Numbered from the stretch's first letter, positions 43,201-55,971 are shown. The stretch: DNA of 64,000 bases from Symsagittifera roscoffensis (GCF_963678635.1 NC_087062.1:67443415-67507414), one strand, 5' to 3'. Numbers and translations are program-made. The notes: generated by a model not told the origin, from the letters alone.

Positions 43201-44849
43201 GGAAAGTCGAAATGATCTAACATTTTAGAAGTGCATTCGTACGGTATCACGCAAATTATCCCTTAACTTTTTTTTATCCCATGCGAAGGTATCCCACTCG
43301 AAAATACCCCAGCAGTTAGAATAGCCCCGAATGAAGAAGCGTTATATTGGTATGGGATAGTTTGTAAGGGTATACTTTCGTATGGGATACTTTCTCCTGT
43401 CACCCATTCATAACTATTAATGCCTTTATGATTGCTTTTAAGTACGTATGCACTATTTGAGTTCTATTTAATTAAGCAGACTTGAGTTTGGAAACTTTTG
43501 TAGACCGTTTTTTTTGTTTCCGCTTCAGTTTTTAGTTTTGCTTTCAAAAGTCATGAAAGTGATTTCATTGTTTATTCAAAAGCTAGTAAGCGTAATGTTT
43601 TATTTAAAGTTTACGTTTTAAAACCAATTAGCCAACGAAAGTTCTATTTTGGTGGCACTCTTTCTGCATAGCATCGGCAATTAAGTAGCATATCTGCTAT
43701 ATTTTGTCCAGCGACCATGAGGCATATGCTAACACGTGAGACTGGTGTTAAGCTAGCAGGTGGATCTCTTCTGGCACATAAGAAACTTTCTTCAGACCCT
43801 TTTTCTATCTTTAATTTGGTAGTTTTACCTGAACTTTTCAGAGCTACATTTTTCCATTTTCTTGCTTATTCCTGCGAATTGCAGCTTTACCTCTGTGTAA
43901 AATAGCGTTAGTGTATAATACAATTTCCTGCTGTACCAAAAAAGAGGAACACAGCCGTAAAAAAAATGAAACGTTTTTGTTGTCAACAGATTTAGCAAAT
44001 ACTGAAGCTCAACTGCTAAATTTTGTTTCAACTTTTTGATAAGGTACGCAATTAATTTTTTTTTAAAATGATTTGAAAAAATCATTATTCACGTCTTGTG
44101 TTCTTGAGTATTAAAATGAGAAGTTGAAGCGGAAAACTTTTGACCTTTCTTTGCGACTCCGAAAAAATTTTATAGATTTTCTGAAAGCAACTCGACTCCT
44201 TACCAATAAAGCTTGAACAAAATTCAATCAGTCGACCTCACCATAAACTGACTTTGCATACTTGTTTTGCGTGGCAAAAACAAACACACCTACCGAATTC
44301 AATCCGTTGCCGTTGTCGGAAAAATGGTAGATTGAAAAACTAACTATTTGAGTTTCAGAATTTAAGCGTTACAGTATTTTTTTTACATAACGTTAAGTAT
44401 TTGAGATCGGAAAGGTGTTCTTACTTTTAATATTAAAGACCAGAAAAGTTCATTCTTTCAGTTTTTGAAACAGGAGAGGTGTTCATTCTTTCAGTAATTC
44501 AGATATAGCTGTCGAGCTTAAACTATTGGCAGTAAATCAGATTGAACTGTCGGACAGACTTGCTGATGACCCACAAAAATAGATTGAAATTGAAATAGTA
44601 ATTTCAAGACTTAACTATATATGCTACTGGAATCCGCGACAAAAATGCGGATTCCGCAACAGCTTAGTTTTAATATGCTTATATTTTATTATTTGTTTGT
44701 GGATTCCACAATTTGTTTCGGATTTTGCAAAAACTTGCGGATTTCGAAAATTCCCGTTTATGGAGAGCTTTTGAGCTGAGCGGTACGGTGTGTTAAATGT
44801 TTGTTTTTGGAGTCCAAAACAGCAAAAAGATGAAAGAAATGAAGCAATA
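43201..44849. other. intergenic, nothing recognised
   Basis: AT-rich, with short frames of no evident family. A few ~15-bp strings recur in other non-coding stretches. Confidence 0.4.
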
Positions 44850-47315
44850 TTGCTGATTCCGCAGCAAATCTGATTTTGGCTTTCACAAAATTCCCAGTTT
44901 GGCCTCTTAATGGAAATTTTTTGTTTTTTGGCCTCGCCCTCGATTTTTTTTATGGGCGCCAAAGTCCCCTTAAGAAAAATTTTAGGGGCGGTCATTCAAA
45001 AGTGGATGACATAAAATAGTGTCAAAGTGAGAACCTTTCGGTCGCCAGGGGGTCAAATCCGTAAATCAGCAACTGATACGAACACTTATTATTCGAAAGA
45101 GATGTCAAACTCAGACTTTTAGAGAATAATAATCGTGCACAACTAAAACAAAAATGGTTTTCAAAAATGAGGCAGATTTTAGCTTAAATACACTAGGACT
45201 TTGAAATAGAAACTTAGAATCTCGAACGTCAAAACAGTGACTTTAAACCCGCAACTTTCCAGCACTGCGTTTGAACAAGTGGTTGAATGATCGAATTGAT
45301 CGTACTTAAAATGTGTATATTAAACGCAGAATATTTTTGAATTAAAGCATCGCAATTGTTTTCACTTCCTCTATTCACCTTTACCAACTATAGTACATCT
45401 TTTTCACTCCCCTCTCGATGTGAATTTTGGGGTCTTTTTGGATCCCCATCTTGCAATTGAAGGTGTGACTTTGCAAGCAAAAAGGGCATGGTGAACTAAA
45501 TAGCAATTATGATTAGATTGATTTTTCATAGCTTAAATCGTAACATCAGGCGTTTAATCATAATTGCGCAAAAAGCATACATAAAAGTAATCTGGAACTG
45601 AGAACAAAATTTCAAGATATTGAAATGGCTGTCGATGAAAGAATGAAAGTTGTCTTTGATCAATTGAACAGCCTAGTTAAGTTTTATTCAAGTAACATAT
45701 TTGAGATTGAAAAATAATTCATTAGTGTTTCAGAGAAAGATGATTGCTCAACCCACTTTGCAAGAATTAAGAAACATCAACTGATTGATAAAGAACAAAA
45801 TCTGGAGAGATATCTAAATTTTGTTAATCTTTTTGGGTTGAACAGCGGTGGATTAAACTTAATTCTTTATTTGATTCTTTATGAAGAATAAACATTGGTG
45901 AGCCAAAAAATAAACGATTTCATTTGCCTCAAGATAGCAGATCTAAAAACTCTCGACATTATGAAATTTTAGGGTGCGGTAAAAATCTGGACTCTTTTGG
46001 GCGTCGGGGTGTAGCCATCGCTACAAATATGTGTTTGCGTAACACTGTGCATGCGTGTAATACCGCTTTAAGTGAGAAACATTTTCGGTCGAGACTAGGC
46101 ACGGAAACATCTAACTATGCTAACCCAGTAGATGTGATTTACTAGGTGGGTTATACTTACACTTAATGCGCTGGTTAACTAGCGACGATGAAGTTTCTGC
46201 ATTCGAATTTTCTATGGAGTTCAGTGCGCTCAAATGCAATCAAACTTGAACTTGAGTCCATAAGTTAAACCAATGCATTTTGAAATGCTCGGGCCGTAAC
46301 GCAAGTAAATAGTAAACTTCAGCGTTTCTCGAAAAACCGACCAATAGCTACAATAAATGCTCCCAATTAGTCGAATCCGGAGTTCGAGAACCCCGGCTGG
46401 CAAAAATTTGGGAGTTCTAGCGGAAGATGGGACCTAATTGGGGCAGCGGTTTTTGTTCTTCGATAACTACAGCATACGCACTTCGTTTCAATAGATCTTA
46501 GTGCAGATCTCAAGCGTAATACAACAAAACGATGGTAAATGACTGAGCGGAGGTAATCGATGGATTGAAGATTGTTCTTAATGTGAAGAAAGCTGCGAAA
46601 CAATTGGTGGAGTTCGTGCCAACTACCCAAGTTTATTGGGTAACGAAAGTTGAAAGCAGTTGCGGAGAGACGTTGAAAAGGGCTAGTAGATGTTATTAGT
46701 TTTTCTCTGCAATAACAAGTTTCGATCGGTCGATTCGGTTTTTGTCCGAAGTTCTGAAATTTCAATGTTTCGTAAGAGTCTTAACATATATGCGATCACG
46801 TAATTTATCTTGGAGAATGAGCTAAAGTCTTACCATGGAAAGGAAAAATCAGTCAAAACTGTAGTGCACAGAAAATTTTACAGACCCCTGAACCCTTATT
46901 CAGGTTGTAGACAGGACCGACAAAGCGGGTTTTTGCAGTCATTTCGCTATTTGGCTTTAAAGGTCAGCTCAATTTTTTAAAGAAAACCAGTTGACCCAAC
47001 TTCTTTATTTCAGGGACTCAGCAGTAACACCTCTAGTTCCAGTGTCAGCGCGGTTGTCAAGAAGAGTTATAAAAAACATTGGCCAACTGATGTCGACTCC
47101 AGAATTTCGTCTAACCATTTAGCAACAAACACGGGCTGTATGCTTGTCGAGTTTAACCACAAAAGGTCCAAAGTGCTTTCAGCTCACATAAACACGTTTT
47201 AATTTTCTCAGGGCCAGAGCTTTTTGACATCAACTTTCAGATTAGTAGCAAAAAGCGCAGCTTGAAGTTCCAACTTTGGATACGAAAGCATTTTCTTTGG
47301 GGCTTCCTTTTCACT
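44850..47315 (-). mobile_element. BEL/Pao retrotransposon remnant, copy A
   Basis: Aligns over its whole length to 47800-50550 (offset ~2.9-3.2 kb, with many indels). On the minus strand near 47290-47236 it encodes KLELQAALFATNL, the conserved BEL/Pao block after RNase H-like sequence. All frames are otherwise destroyed. The part towards 44850 is probably the non-coding 3' end of the element. Confidence 0.65.
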
Positions 47316-47799
47316 TTTTCAGTCATAATATCACGTAAACTATATTAAAAAGAGAGTTTGAAAGGTAGGGGTCAGGGAGTGAAAACTAAGTTTAGTTTTT
47401 ATATTAGTGTAAGGTGTTGTTATTGCCAAATTGAGTCATGTATTGATGCAAAGTATCAAAAACAGCTTTTTCACGCTATTTATTTACTCACCATGTGAAG
47501 TTTTATTACTAATCAGTCTTTTTTAAATTCAAATCGAACAATAAATTGAATCTGTTATATCACGAAAATATTTTCTCCATATAAAAATCAGTTAACCGAC
47601 AAACTTAAAAAAATTGGGTTGCATGGAAATAGCACCTTATTTTCACAGCAAGTAAGCAGTAGCAAATTGGATTGCATTTTCAGAAAATTGGATTGTATGG
47701 AAATAACAACTTGTTTTCACAAATATCAACTGAAGCCTACATTTTTTCTGAAGAGTTTTGATTTGACCTGTTGCTGTGATTTTGTACCGTCCGATTTTG
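47316..47799. other. spacer between the two BEL/Pao copies
   Basis: No frame or repeat is clearly supported. It contains two ~45-bp direct repeats with GGATTGCATTTTC and GGATTGTATGG strings. Confidence 0.4.
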
Positions 47800-49159
47800 A
47801 CCTGTTGCGGAATCCGCTTGCAATTCACAAAAAGCACAGTTTGGCGTCGTAATCGAAATATTGCGTATTTTGGCGCAATACCCCTCAAATTTGTATATTG
47901 GCGCCAAAGGCCAATTAGAAAACTTTTTAGGGTCGATCATCCATAAGTAGATGTCGTAAAATAGTGTCAGAGGCTGAAGCTTTAGGTCATCAGGGGGACT
48001 TATCCCTAAAGCACCTACTGATACAAACACTTATCATTCGAAACAGGTGCCAAACTGTTTAAGACTTTCTAATAATACTAATCGTACACATTGACAAAAA
48101 ATTGATGATTTTTAAAAAACAACAATGGCTGTTAAAAAATTCTAGAATCTCAATCATTAAAACAGCGACTTGAAACCCCCAATTTTTAAGCACTGCAATT
48201 GTTCAAGTAGTGGGATTGTCAAATTGATCGTATTTGAAATATGTATATTAAACACAGAGTATTTTTTGTAAAAGCATAGCAATTGTTACATTTTCATTGA
48301 TTCATCTTTTCCAATTAGTGTATCTCTTCTCCGCTCCCCTACCTTTTCATCTGAATTTTGGAGTCTTTTTTATACCCCACCTTGCATATGAAGAAATCAA
48401 TTGGCAAAAAAAGGCATGGTGAGCTAAATAGCAACTATGAACATATTGATTTTTCATTAAATTGCAACATCACGCGCTTAATCATAATTGTGCAAAAATA
48501 ACACATCCTTAAAAGTAGGAAGAATGAAAAATGTTTTTGACCAATTCAAAAAACGAGGTAAATTTCGATCAAGTAACATATTTGAGCATGAAGAAGAAAG
48601 AAACATCAAGAAGTAAGAAACGTCATTTTGCTAGAAGTAAGAAACATCAACTGATTGCTGCAGAACAAAATCTGGAGAGATATCTAAATTTTGCAATTTT
48701 TTTGGGTCAAACGGGAGATATGATAAAGTTTGATCTAGCCAAACCCAATTTCTTATTTGATTCACTATAAAGAATACACATCGGTAAGCAAGAAAAAACA
48801 ACAAATGAATTCATTTGCTTCAAGATTGGAGATGTACAATTTCTCGACATTGCAAACTTTTTGGTTGTGTTAAAAATACTGAACTCTTTTTGCGTCGGGG
48901 CATACAATCCACCCCGATGCCTAACTTTTATTAGCCTTCGCTGCAAAGTTGCGTTTGCGTAAGAGCGCGCATGTATATACCGCTTTGAGTGAAGACTTTT
49001 TTGATCGAGAGTATGGACGGAATTGTCAAACTGTGCTGACCCAGTTGAAAATTGGCCTCAAAACCTCGAGATTATTGCAATCGTCGAAGCTGGCAGATAG
49101 CCGGTGGCCGTTAAGCGAACGTTCGTCTAAGCACATGGTAGTGCTCAAAGCTTCGTTGG

Positions 49160-49345
49160 TCATTTTTCTTGACCCCACGGTTGATTAAAACACGCACCGA
49201 TATCTACGAAATGTTCGCTCGCATGCTCCACCTTGATGTGATGCAGTAGGTGGGCTTTACTTCCACTTAATGCTTTGTGAACAAGCGACGATGAAGGTTC
49301 TGCATTCGAATTTTTATGGAGATCTGTGCGCTTCGAAGGCATCAA
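49160..49345 (-). pseudogene. BEL/Pao integrase N-terminal fragment
   Basis: The reading contains SLVHKALSGSKAHLLHHIKV and EHASEHFVDIGACFN. Its position and His-rich pattern resemble the H-H part of the BEL/Pao integrase zinc domain. Confidence 0.45.
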
Positions 49346-50451
49346 ATATTAAATTGTATCCATAAATTCAGCCAACTCCTTGTGAAATGTGCGGGTCCTT
49401 GAACCAGCAATAAAAGCTTCAGGGTTTCCCGTAAGATCGACAAATATTTACAAAAATTGCTCGGAAGTGGTCTACTGGAGTTCGAGAATAGCTGCTAACG
49501 ATAATCTGAGCGCTCTAGTGGGAAATCAGACATCATTGTTGCAACGATTTGTGGTTTTTGTTTTTTAGCATACGCACTCCGTTTCAATAGATTTTAGTGC
49601 AGATCTCAACCGTAATACAATAAAACGATGTTAAAACACTGCGCGGAGGTAGTCGATGCATTGATAATAGTTTTTAATGTAAAGAAAGCTGTGAAACAAT
49701 TGGATGAGTTGGTGCCGGCTACCCAAGTTTAAGGGGTAACGAAAGCCGAAAGCAGTTGCGGAGAGACGTTGAAAACGGCTGGTAGATCTGAAGAAACCGC
49801 TCGGTCAGATAAAAGGTGAATTGAAAGATTTACAACTGGCATTTTTGCATAGTTTCCTGCAGCCAATTGCTGACCTTGGACTGGGATTGTCTCTAACTGA
49901 AAGATATGCCGAAGGCCATAGTCGCAGGCCATAATAATAGTTTTTCCTCAGCAGCAAAACGTTTCAATGTGGTGATAACGGCGTTAATCAAGGTTTTGAC
50001 TTGAAACTTCTTTGGTAAGTGTCTGAACATATGTGCGACCAAGCGCTTCAGCTTAAAGACGAGCTAAAATTTTTCCAAGAAAAACTAAGTGAACCGAAAC
50101 TGCACGGAAAAGTTTAAGAAACCTTTAGGCTCTCATTCATGTCGTAAACCGCTCCGTCGAGGGCGATTTTCTCGGTGAATTTCTCCTTTGACTCTAAAGG
50201 CCAAACAAAATTTTCAAGAAAGAAGGGTTGTGTATCCAACTTCAATGTTTTAGTGATTCAGCAGTAACACCTCTATTTTACATGTAAGCGCGGTGTTCAC
50301 CTCTAGAGATATTAATTTATTGGTCAACAAATGTCGACTCCAGTGTTTTCGCTACCCGATTGGCAACAAAATAGGACTGTTTGCTTGTCGATGTCAACAA
50401 CTGAAATACTGTAATGCTGTCATTCCACAAGCGCTTTACAATTGCTGAGGG

Positions 50452-50730
50452 TCAAAAATTTTCATTATCGTTCCTTAGACGAGTAGCCAAAAGCGCCACT
50501 TGAAGTTTCAATTTCAGAATCGAACGCATTTTCGTTGGGGTTACTTTTGCTCTGCCGACGACAAACGCAAGTTGATTTTTTGGGGTGGCTTTTTTCTGAG
50601 TGCAAAAGAATGGAACAGAACAGAAGACATGCTCTGATTTGTCACCGAAAATGCGCAGTTCAATTTCATTCACTGGAAAATCAAAATAGCAACGAGCGTT
50701 CGTGAGCTGGCCTAAAAAGCTGAGTGCCAT
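50452..50730 (-). pseudogene. BEL/Pao RNase H-region fragment
   Basis: Carries ARCYFDFPVNEIELRIFGDK, SEHVFCSVPFF, NQLAFVVGRAKVTP and LKLKLQVALLATRL, a run characteristic of BEL/Pao pol after the RT. The Asp of the FGDK block matches the RNase H catalytic Asp position. Confidence 0.8.
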
Positions 50731-51112
50731 TCAATGAATCTGCGGTACAACTCTTTTGGCAGCGGGTCGTCATACTGCTGACATTTCAATCGCCAGATAT
50801 CCTTAAGTAATAAGTGTGCGCGCACGGTATACGGAGCGACATGACCTATCTGGTCAAGCTCGGACGACACAAAACTATGAACCGATCGCTATGTAACAGA
50901 GTTTTTGAAGTCGGGATTAACTCCTCTGCTCACAACAAACGTATCAATGTCGTGGTCTCATTTCATACTGAGAAGCAATTTCAGGAGTCTTTGGAGCGGT
51001 CGGTACGAATTTCTTTCAGTGTTGTTAGCACTGGTTTTAGTGGAACTTAAAGGAATTCAACGACAAATCTGGAATTTTATTAACAAAATTATTAACAAAC
51101 TGACACTTGACT

Positions 51113-51391
51113 CTAAAGCTGTTTCCGGATTTTAACGGAGCCAAGATAGCCCTCCTTATTAAGAACTTTTAGCGCGGTATGTGCACAACTCGGAGAATCT
51201 TCGACATCGAATATAAACCTGGTATATTGAATTACATCAACCTCTGATCTGGGGTCCTCTCGCCAGAAAACCGCGAGGAACGTTGATTGCATTCTGGTAG
51301 TCCTTCTTAGTTTTATGCCTTCGATGTCAGCCAATACTGCGTAATTCAGCTCTCGAAAACTCATTAAAACGATTAAATCGTTTTGCACCAA
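51113..51391 (-). pseudogene. BEL/Pao reverse transcriptase fragment
   Basis: Contains TFLAVFWREDPRSEVDVIQY and RFIFDVEDSPSCAHTALKVL, matching the BEL/Pao RT fingers-palm block just before the YVDD box. The YVDD itself was not found in frame. Confidence 0.8.
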
Positions 51392-51804
51392 ATCGAGGCT
51401 GTTAATAAGGGCTTAATTTACTGATTTGCTATGAATTTTTGACGCATTGTTCAAAACGCGCCAAACTTTGCCAAGTTTGTTCTGGTTTGTGACTGGATGG
51501 TCCGGAAGGTACCATTCTTCGTCTGAACAGTGTTAGGTAACCCTTCTCTAACTTACCTCGGGTGACCGTAGCATTTTGTAATTAAGATTCAATTCTTTCT
51601 CTACGTGGTTTTCAAGACTTAAATTGAACCAACGAATTGTAAAAATACGCCAGTAAAATTCCAACAGTTTAACGGCTGTCATAATGATACTTTCTGAGCA
51701 TGTTTATCTGGTGCAAAATGGAGATTAATTCATTTAGACGTCTCATACATTTCTGGCTCGTAATATTTCTTCAATTAGTCAGCAAATGCTACTTTTTCAA
51801 CATT

Positions 51805-52272
51805 TCAGCTGAAGATGGGGGCTAAAACACCCATTGGTGAAAAAAGCGGACCATTGAGGACCCAGTCAATGGGCATACGGAAATCCACAGAAATGCTTGA
51901 TTTCGTACTTGAAAGTGTCGAGAGGCTTGATAGCATGAAAACATCCGGCCATAAAATCATCTCAATGTCGGCATAGTTGTAGACAATAAGTTTAGAAGGA
52001 TAAAAATGCGGAATTTTATCTTGCAGAATGGGAAACTCCCTGATTTCAGAACCAACGCTTACTTCCACCTGCTGAGTAGTGACGGATTCCGTCAAATTGA
52101 AGCTGTTCACCAAAATATCTAAAATGGGCTGTCCAATATAAAATGTTGTTCGTCCACTGGAGAACGGATAAATCATCGACGGTTGCAAAAAATGAAATGG
52201 AGAGAATGCGATTGTTGAGGGGTTAGCCGTATCAACGATGAGGTTCGCAAACGGCTTATAAGTGATTTGCAT
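51805..52272 (-). pseudogene. BEL/Pao protease-to-RT linker fragment
   Basis: 155 codons. The C-terminal part reads IEMILWPDVFMLSSL then MPIDWVLNGPLFSPMG, matching the BEL/Pao pattern in which an LIG-D segment is followed by LGWVLSGP. The N-terminal part is beta-rich, as expected for the retropepsin region, but the active-site triad is not visible. Confidence 0.6.
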
Positions 52273-52352
52273 AGTGCTTGTGGATAGTAGGCTAGTTTAA
52301 TAGAGACTACTCTGCAGCATCTTGCTGCAGAAGCTGGTCGGAGGCATAGTTT

Positions 52353-52600
52353 TTGGGTACGATTTATCAGTTAAACGGTAAAGCGTTACAGCAAAACAGT
52401 GTTTTGGCGAATCTAGCAAAGTTTCTTTTAAAATAAGCCAACAACTTGAAAAAGCCGAGAATGGGAGTCACTCAAACAACTTGCTCGACTCGGTTGACGT
52501 TATCAAAATTCGAACGAGAGGTTTAACATCGGCGTTTTGCGGCTTTACTCTACATTCGACCATCAGAAATCTTCTCGGAAAATTTACGGTTTGACGCTCT
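52353..52600. repeat. dispersed repeat, related to 57861-58110
   Basis: Shares TTAAACGGTA-AGCGTTAC-GCAAA-CAGT and GGGAGTC-CTC-AA--CTTGCTCGAC with 57861-58060 in the same orientation. No coding sense. Confidence 0.5.
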
Positions 52601-52759
52601 ACTGGGTAATTTAAACCTAAGTGCTAGGTAGATACTAGCTTATTAGGTCTCTAGTGGTTCCCAATAAGTTCAAAGTACCTAATTTTATCGCACTGATCAT
52701 TAATAAAGAAGATTTTTTAGTAAAAAAAACATCACAAATTAGTAGCTACAATTTAGCTA

Positions 52760-53900
52760 AAATTCAAGTTTAATCTCACGAGTTTATTGGGATGAAAGAT
52801 TCGCCAGATTTAAGACCAAAAATCAACAAAACTTTGGGTATCGAGAAAAATCCACATGGTTTCAGATTCCGGAGTTGTTGGCATTCTTGGTTGTCGGCCT
52901 TTGGCTGATCAGTAGATTTCGTGAACGTCGTTTTTTTTTGTTACTTTGGCCTTATCATTTTTCGGCTTTTTCACGTATCGGCTTTGCTGTTTTCATTTTA
53001 GCTCGCTTTTGGACTTGTCTGACAATTATCACGTCGGCTTTTTTCCGTTTCGTATGATTCGCAATAACTTTTGAAGGTTGCTGGATTTTTCGGATTAGTT
53101 TCCGTCGGTTGTAAACTCTGTCGACCAAAAAAATGCCCTTGTTTAACCCATGAGTGGAAGCTTGCACCCACGTGCAGATTTCGGCTTAGTGTTTCTTCAA
53201 TAAAAATGTAGATGTTTTTTTCCTTTTTTGCTTAATTGCTGTGATTTGGGTCAGTTCAATGTTTTCAATTGCGGATCGGTTTTAGTATTTGTCGGATAAC
53301 TTGACCATCTTTCGGGTTTTATCCTCCGATATTGAAAATTTTCCCTCTGTCTCACTTGTACCCTGCTGCATAATCTGTTTCATGGCAGTTCACTATGTTT
53401 CTATCATTTTTGGACAATTTTTGCGTTCTATCATTCCCGAGTCTTGGCACCAAAATATCATGTCCTGCTTTTTTAAGCCATATAAAACTATAAACAGAAT
53501 CAAATAAATTCAAGAAAATGTTCTCGAATGAAAAGTGGTTAAACGCCAATTTTCAGAAATTGTAATTTCACAGAAATAGCAACTTGTGTTCTTGAAGATT
53601 CGACAAACCTGGGCTTTTTCAGGCTTTTGAAGATAAAAAAGCTATCGTTCGCATTGTTTCAAACACAAATTTTTTTGCAAACCGATTTGCAACCGGTCAT
53701 ATTTTTTATGTCCAAATAGCCTAATCAGCAATAGCCTATGGTTCATCTTTTACTCTTTAGAAAAACCCAACCCCGATGGGGCTCGAACTATGGCAATTGC
53801 GTGTGTTACCTCTGTAAAAAGCGGCCTGGTAATGAGTATTGTAGTACTTGGTTTCTACTAGTGACGTATACTTGCTTTCGTTCTAATTAATATACTCTCA
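52760..53900. repeat. ~1.1-kb repeat family, copy 1 (with tRNA-like segment)
   Basis: Corresponds in order to 59940-61100: CGAGAAAAATCCA near the start, TTGTCGGC-TTCTGG blocks, an ACCGATTTGCAACCGGTC-like stretch, and a minus-strand tRNA-like part at 53763-53830 ending GTTCGAGCCCCATCGGGG. Confidence 0.6.
53760..53835 (-). repeat. tRNA-like segment of the 1.1-kb family, copy 1
   Basis: The minus strand reads ACAGAGGTAACACACGCAAT, then GTTCGAGCCCCATCGGGG, a good B box with T-arm pairing. The acceptor and D-arm pairing are poor, so it is not a working tRNA gene. Confidence 0.5.
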
Positions 53901-54179
53901 ACTTAAGGTTATTTAACATGAACAATTATATCAAATATCGAAATTGTAAATCAGTTTTCTCAATTTAAATTGAAATGTGGGGAAGTAAAAGTAGAGACAC
54001 TGAGCATAGTGGTAAGGAGAGGCACTTAACATACTGGCGAGGCGTTCACTTTGATATCGTGTAATCAATAATCTGCCATGGCCGTGGAACCAAGTGAAAA
54101 TTCTACTCTAAAAAACGGCTTTGAGATGCAAAGCAAAGAGCTTCGCTTAACAAAATAGCTCAATCTACTCAATTAGTAA

Positions 54180-54940
54180 ATTTTCTAAAACAGATCTGAA
54201 ATAATCTTTTTCAGATCTAAATTTCAGACCTAAAATAGGTTGTGAACTGTTTAAATAACGCTTGGATACTTTAAGGATTGGTTATTTCAGATTTAATTTC
54301 AGGTCTAAAATTTTCTTTTTCTTGGTTATTTCAGATCTGAAAAAATCTATTTCACATCTAATTTCAGATCTGAAATTTATTTTTTCTTGGTTATTTCAGA
54401 TCTGAAAAATCAATGATTCGGACTCAATTTTTGCTATTTTTGATTTTTTTAGCTTCTGCTAGCTACTAGCAGGTTCTCAGCAAAGTCTAAGTTGGATACT
54501 GCCGAAGTATGTTTCCCCAAGCATGAGATAAACACTGGAAACGCATGAGTAGCGCATGAAAATCAAAACTTTTACAGGTCTTCTAACAGTTTTTGAAAAC
54601 TTTTTAACACAGTTGAACAAGAAATTTAGTTCGAAAAAAAAACTATTTGTGAAAATATTCGGAAGTTTTTCTGACCGCTAGTTAAGCTTAACATAATTGT
54701 GTATTGCAGAAACGTCAAAAAATAAAAACTCCATGTGCATAAATTATAAGTTAACAAAGGATTTCTCAGATCTGATTTCGGATCTGAAATTTTGTTTTCA
54801 AGGCTATTTCAGATCTGAACGTTTCCATCAGATCCAAATTTCAGATCTGAAATTTGTAAATTCCTATCAAGATCTGAAATAAAGAATTTCAGATCTGAGA
54901 ATCAACCTATGTAAGAAATAAAGAATTTCAGATCTTGCAC
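54180..54940. mobile_element. element with TTTCAGATCTGAAA palindrome arrays
   Basis: Two blocks rich in the palindrome TTTCAGATCTGAAA and its variants (54180-54412 and 54765-54935) flank a ~350-bp core without it. The arrangement resembles the subterminal motif arrays of the MULE element at 40122-42440 and suggests a small non-autonomous DNA transposon. No coding frame or target duplication was found. Confidence 0.5.
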
Positions 54941-55194
54941 AGAAAATCCCCTTGGTACGGGTAAAATGTGGGGAAATAAATGAAACTGACTGTGCTTAGA
55001 CAGGCTGTGTAGCCTTTCATAGATTCTCCGCGCTTCGCAGAAACCAAAACTCAATACTATTATCAAAACAGCCTAAATCGAAAACGCACCGCTCCCTCTT
55101 CCCTTGCTATTCATTTTTTTTCAGTTTCGGGCTCCCCCCGCTTCCCACCTGCGAAACTTTACAATTATGAATTTTTGTTCACATTGTCGTATTG

Positions 55195-55625
55195 GGCTCT
55201 TTTCCAGTTCCTCCCCCTTTGATTTTTTTCGGAAATTTAATATAAGAAAACTTAATTAAAATGACTTTTCATGTTATCCACTGGGCTCTTTTTCCTTTTC
55301 CCCCCACCTGCAAATTTTTACATGTAAATTTAATGACCACATTGTCCGATTATTATGAAAATTTACACACAGACTAATAAGGCCACGACAAACTTATTTG
55401 GACTTCATACTCAACCTCATAAAACCACTCGTTACACTAATATATTAAAGCTCGTGTGAGGTGGGGGGGGGGAAGGAAAAAGAGCCATCAACTGCATTAA
55501 AACGTGTCAGCGTGAACAGGTGAACCAATTTTCACAACATTTCTTACATGCAAAATGCCGTGTGAACAATTTTTGAACAGTTTTATTTTAAAATTTTACG
55601 AGGGGTGGGAAACTGGAAAAGAGCC
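55195..55625. mobile_element. hAT-like MITE type 2, interrupted by a type 1 copy
   Basis: Starts GGCTCTTTTCCAGTTCC and ends AACTGGAAAAGAGCC. It contains the type 1 copy 55284-55486. Without that it resembles 60194-60414 along its length. Confidence 0.75.
55284..55486. mobile_element. hAT-like MITE type 1 (nested)
   Basis: Terminal inverted repeats GGCTCTTTTTCCTTTTCCCC and GGAAGGAAAAAGAGCC. Flanked by the 8-bp duplication ATCCACTG (55276-55283) / ATCAACTG (55487-55494), one mismatch. Confidence 0.85.
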
Positions 55626-55633
55626 ATGGATTG

Positions 55634-55813
55634 GGCTCTTTTCCAGTCCCCCCCCCATTCAAAATACCGATTATTTCGTTTGTTTTACGTGTTATTACGG
55701 CTGAATGCGTGATGTTACGCGGCAAAGTATGAAGAACAAATCTGTTCAGAATTGTCGATTTGTTCCCGCAAAATTTCATTGCTTTATTCAAAGGGGGGGA
55801 CTGGAAAAGAGCC
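55634..55813. mobile_element. hAT-like MITE type 3
   Basis: Ends GGCTCTTTTCCAGTCCCCC and GGGACTGGAAAAGAGCC. Target duplication ATGGATTG (55626-55633) / ACGGATTG (55814-55821). Confidence 0.85.
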
Positions 55814-55971
55814 ACGGATTGTTACAAAAGTTGGTTAGGCCAGGGAAAACAGACTTTGTCTTCATACTGAACCTTGTGAAGCGGCTCGCTACACCATAAC
55901 ATCGATGCTCACATGAAATGGGCAGAAAAAAGCCTTCACGGTCACACGTTTTATCACAGTTAAGGCTATCA

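Larger units (their letters stand above)
47800..52272 (-). mobile_element. BEL/Pao retrotransposon remnant, copy B
   Basis: In minus-strand order it carries a protease-to-RT segment (52272-51805), reverse transcriptase (51391-51113), an RNase H-region piece (50730-50452), a DSITVFQ-type block and VANRVAKTLES-like reading near 50400-50330, and an integrase zinc-domain piece (49345-49160). The order is that of BEL/Pao pol. The RT is too short, so part has been deleted. BEL/Pao elements are known from animals. No LTRs were identified. Confidence 0.7.
55128..55932. mobile_element. hAT-like MITE type 1, outer copy split by insertions
   Basis: The left half (55128-55194) and right half (55814-55932) align to one type 1 element such as 55284-55486. 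Everything between is inserted type 2 and type 3 MITE sequence. Confidence 0.65.
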
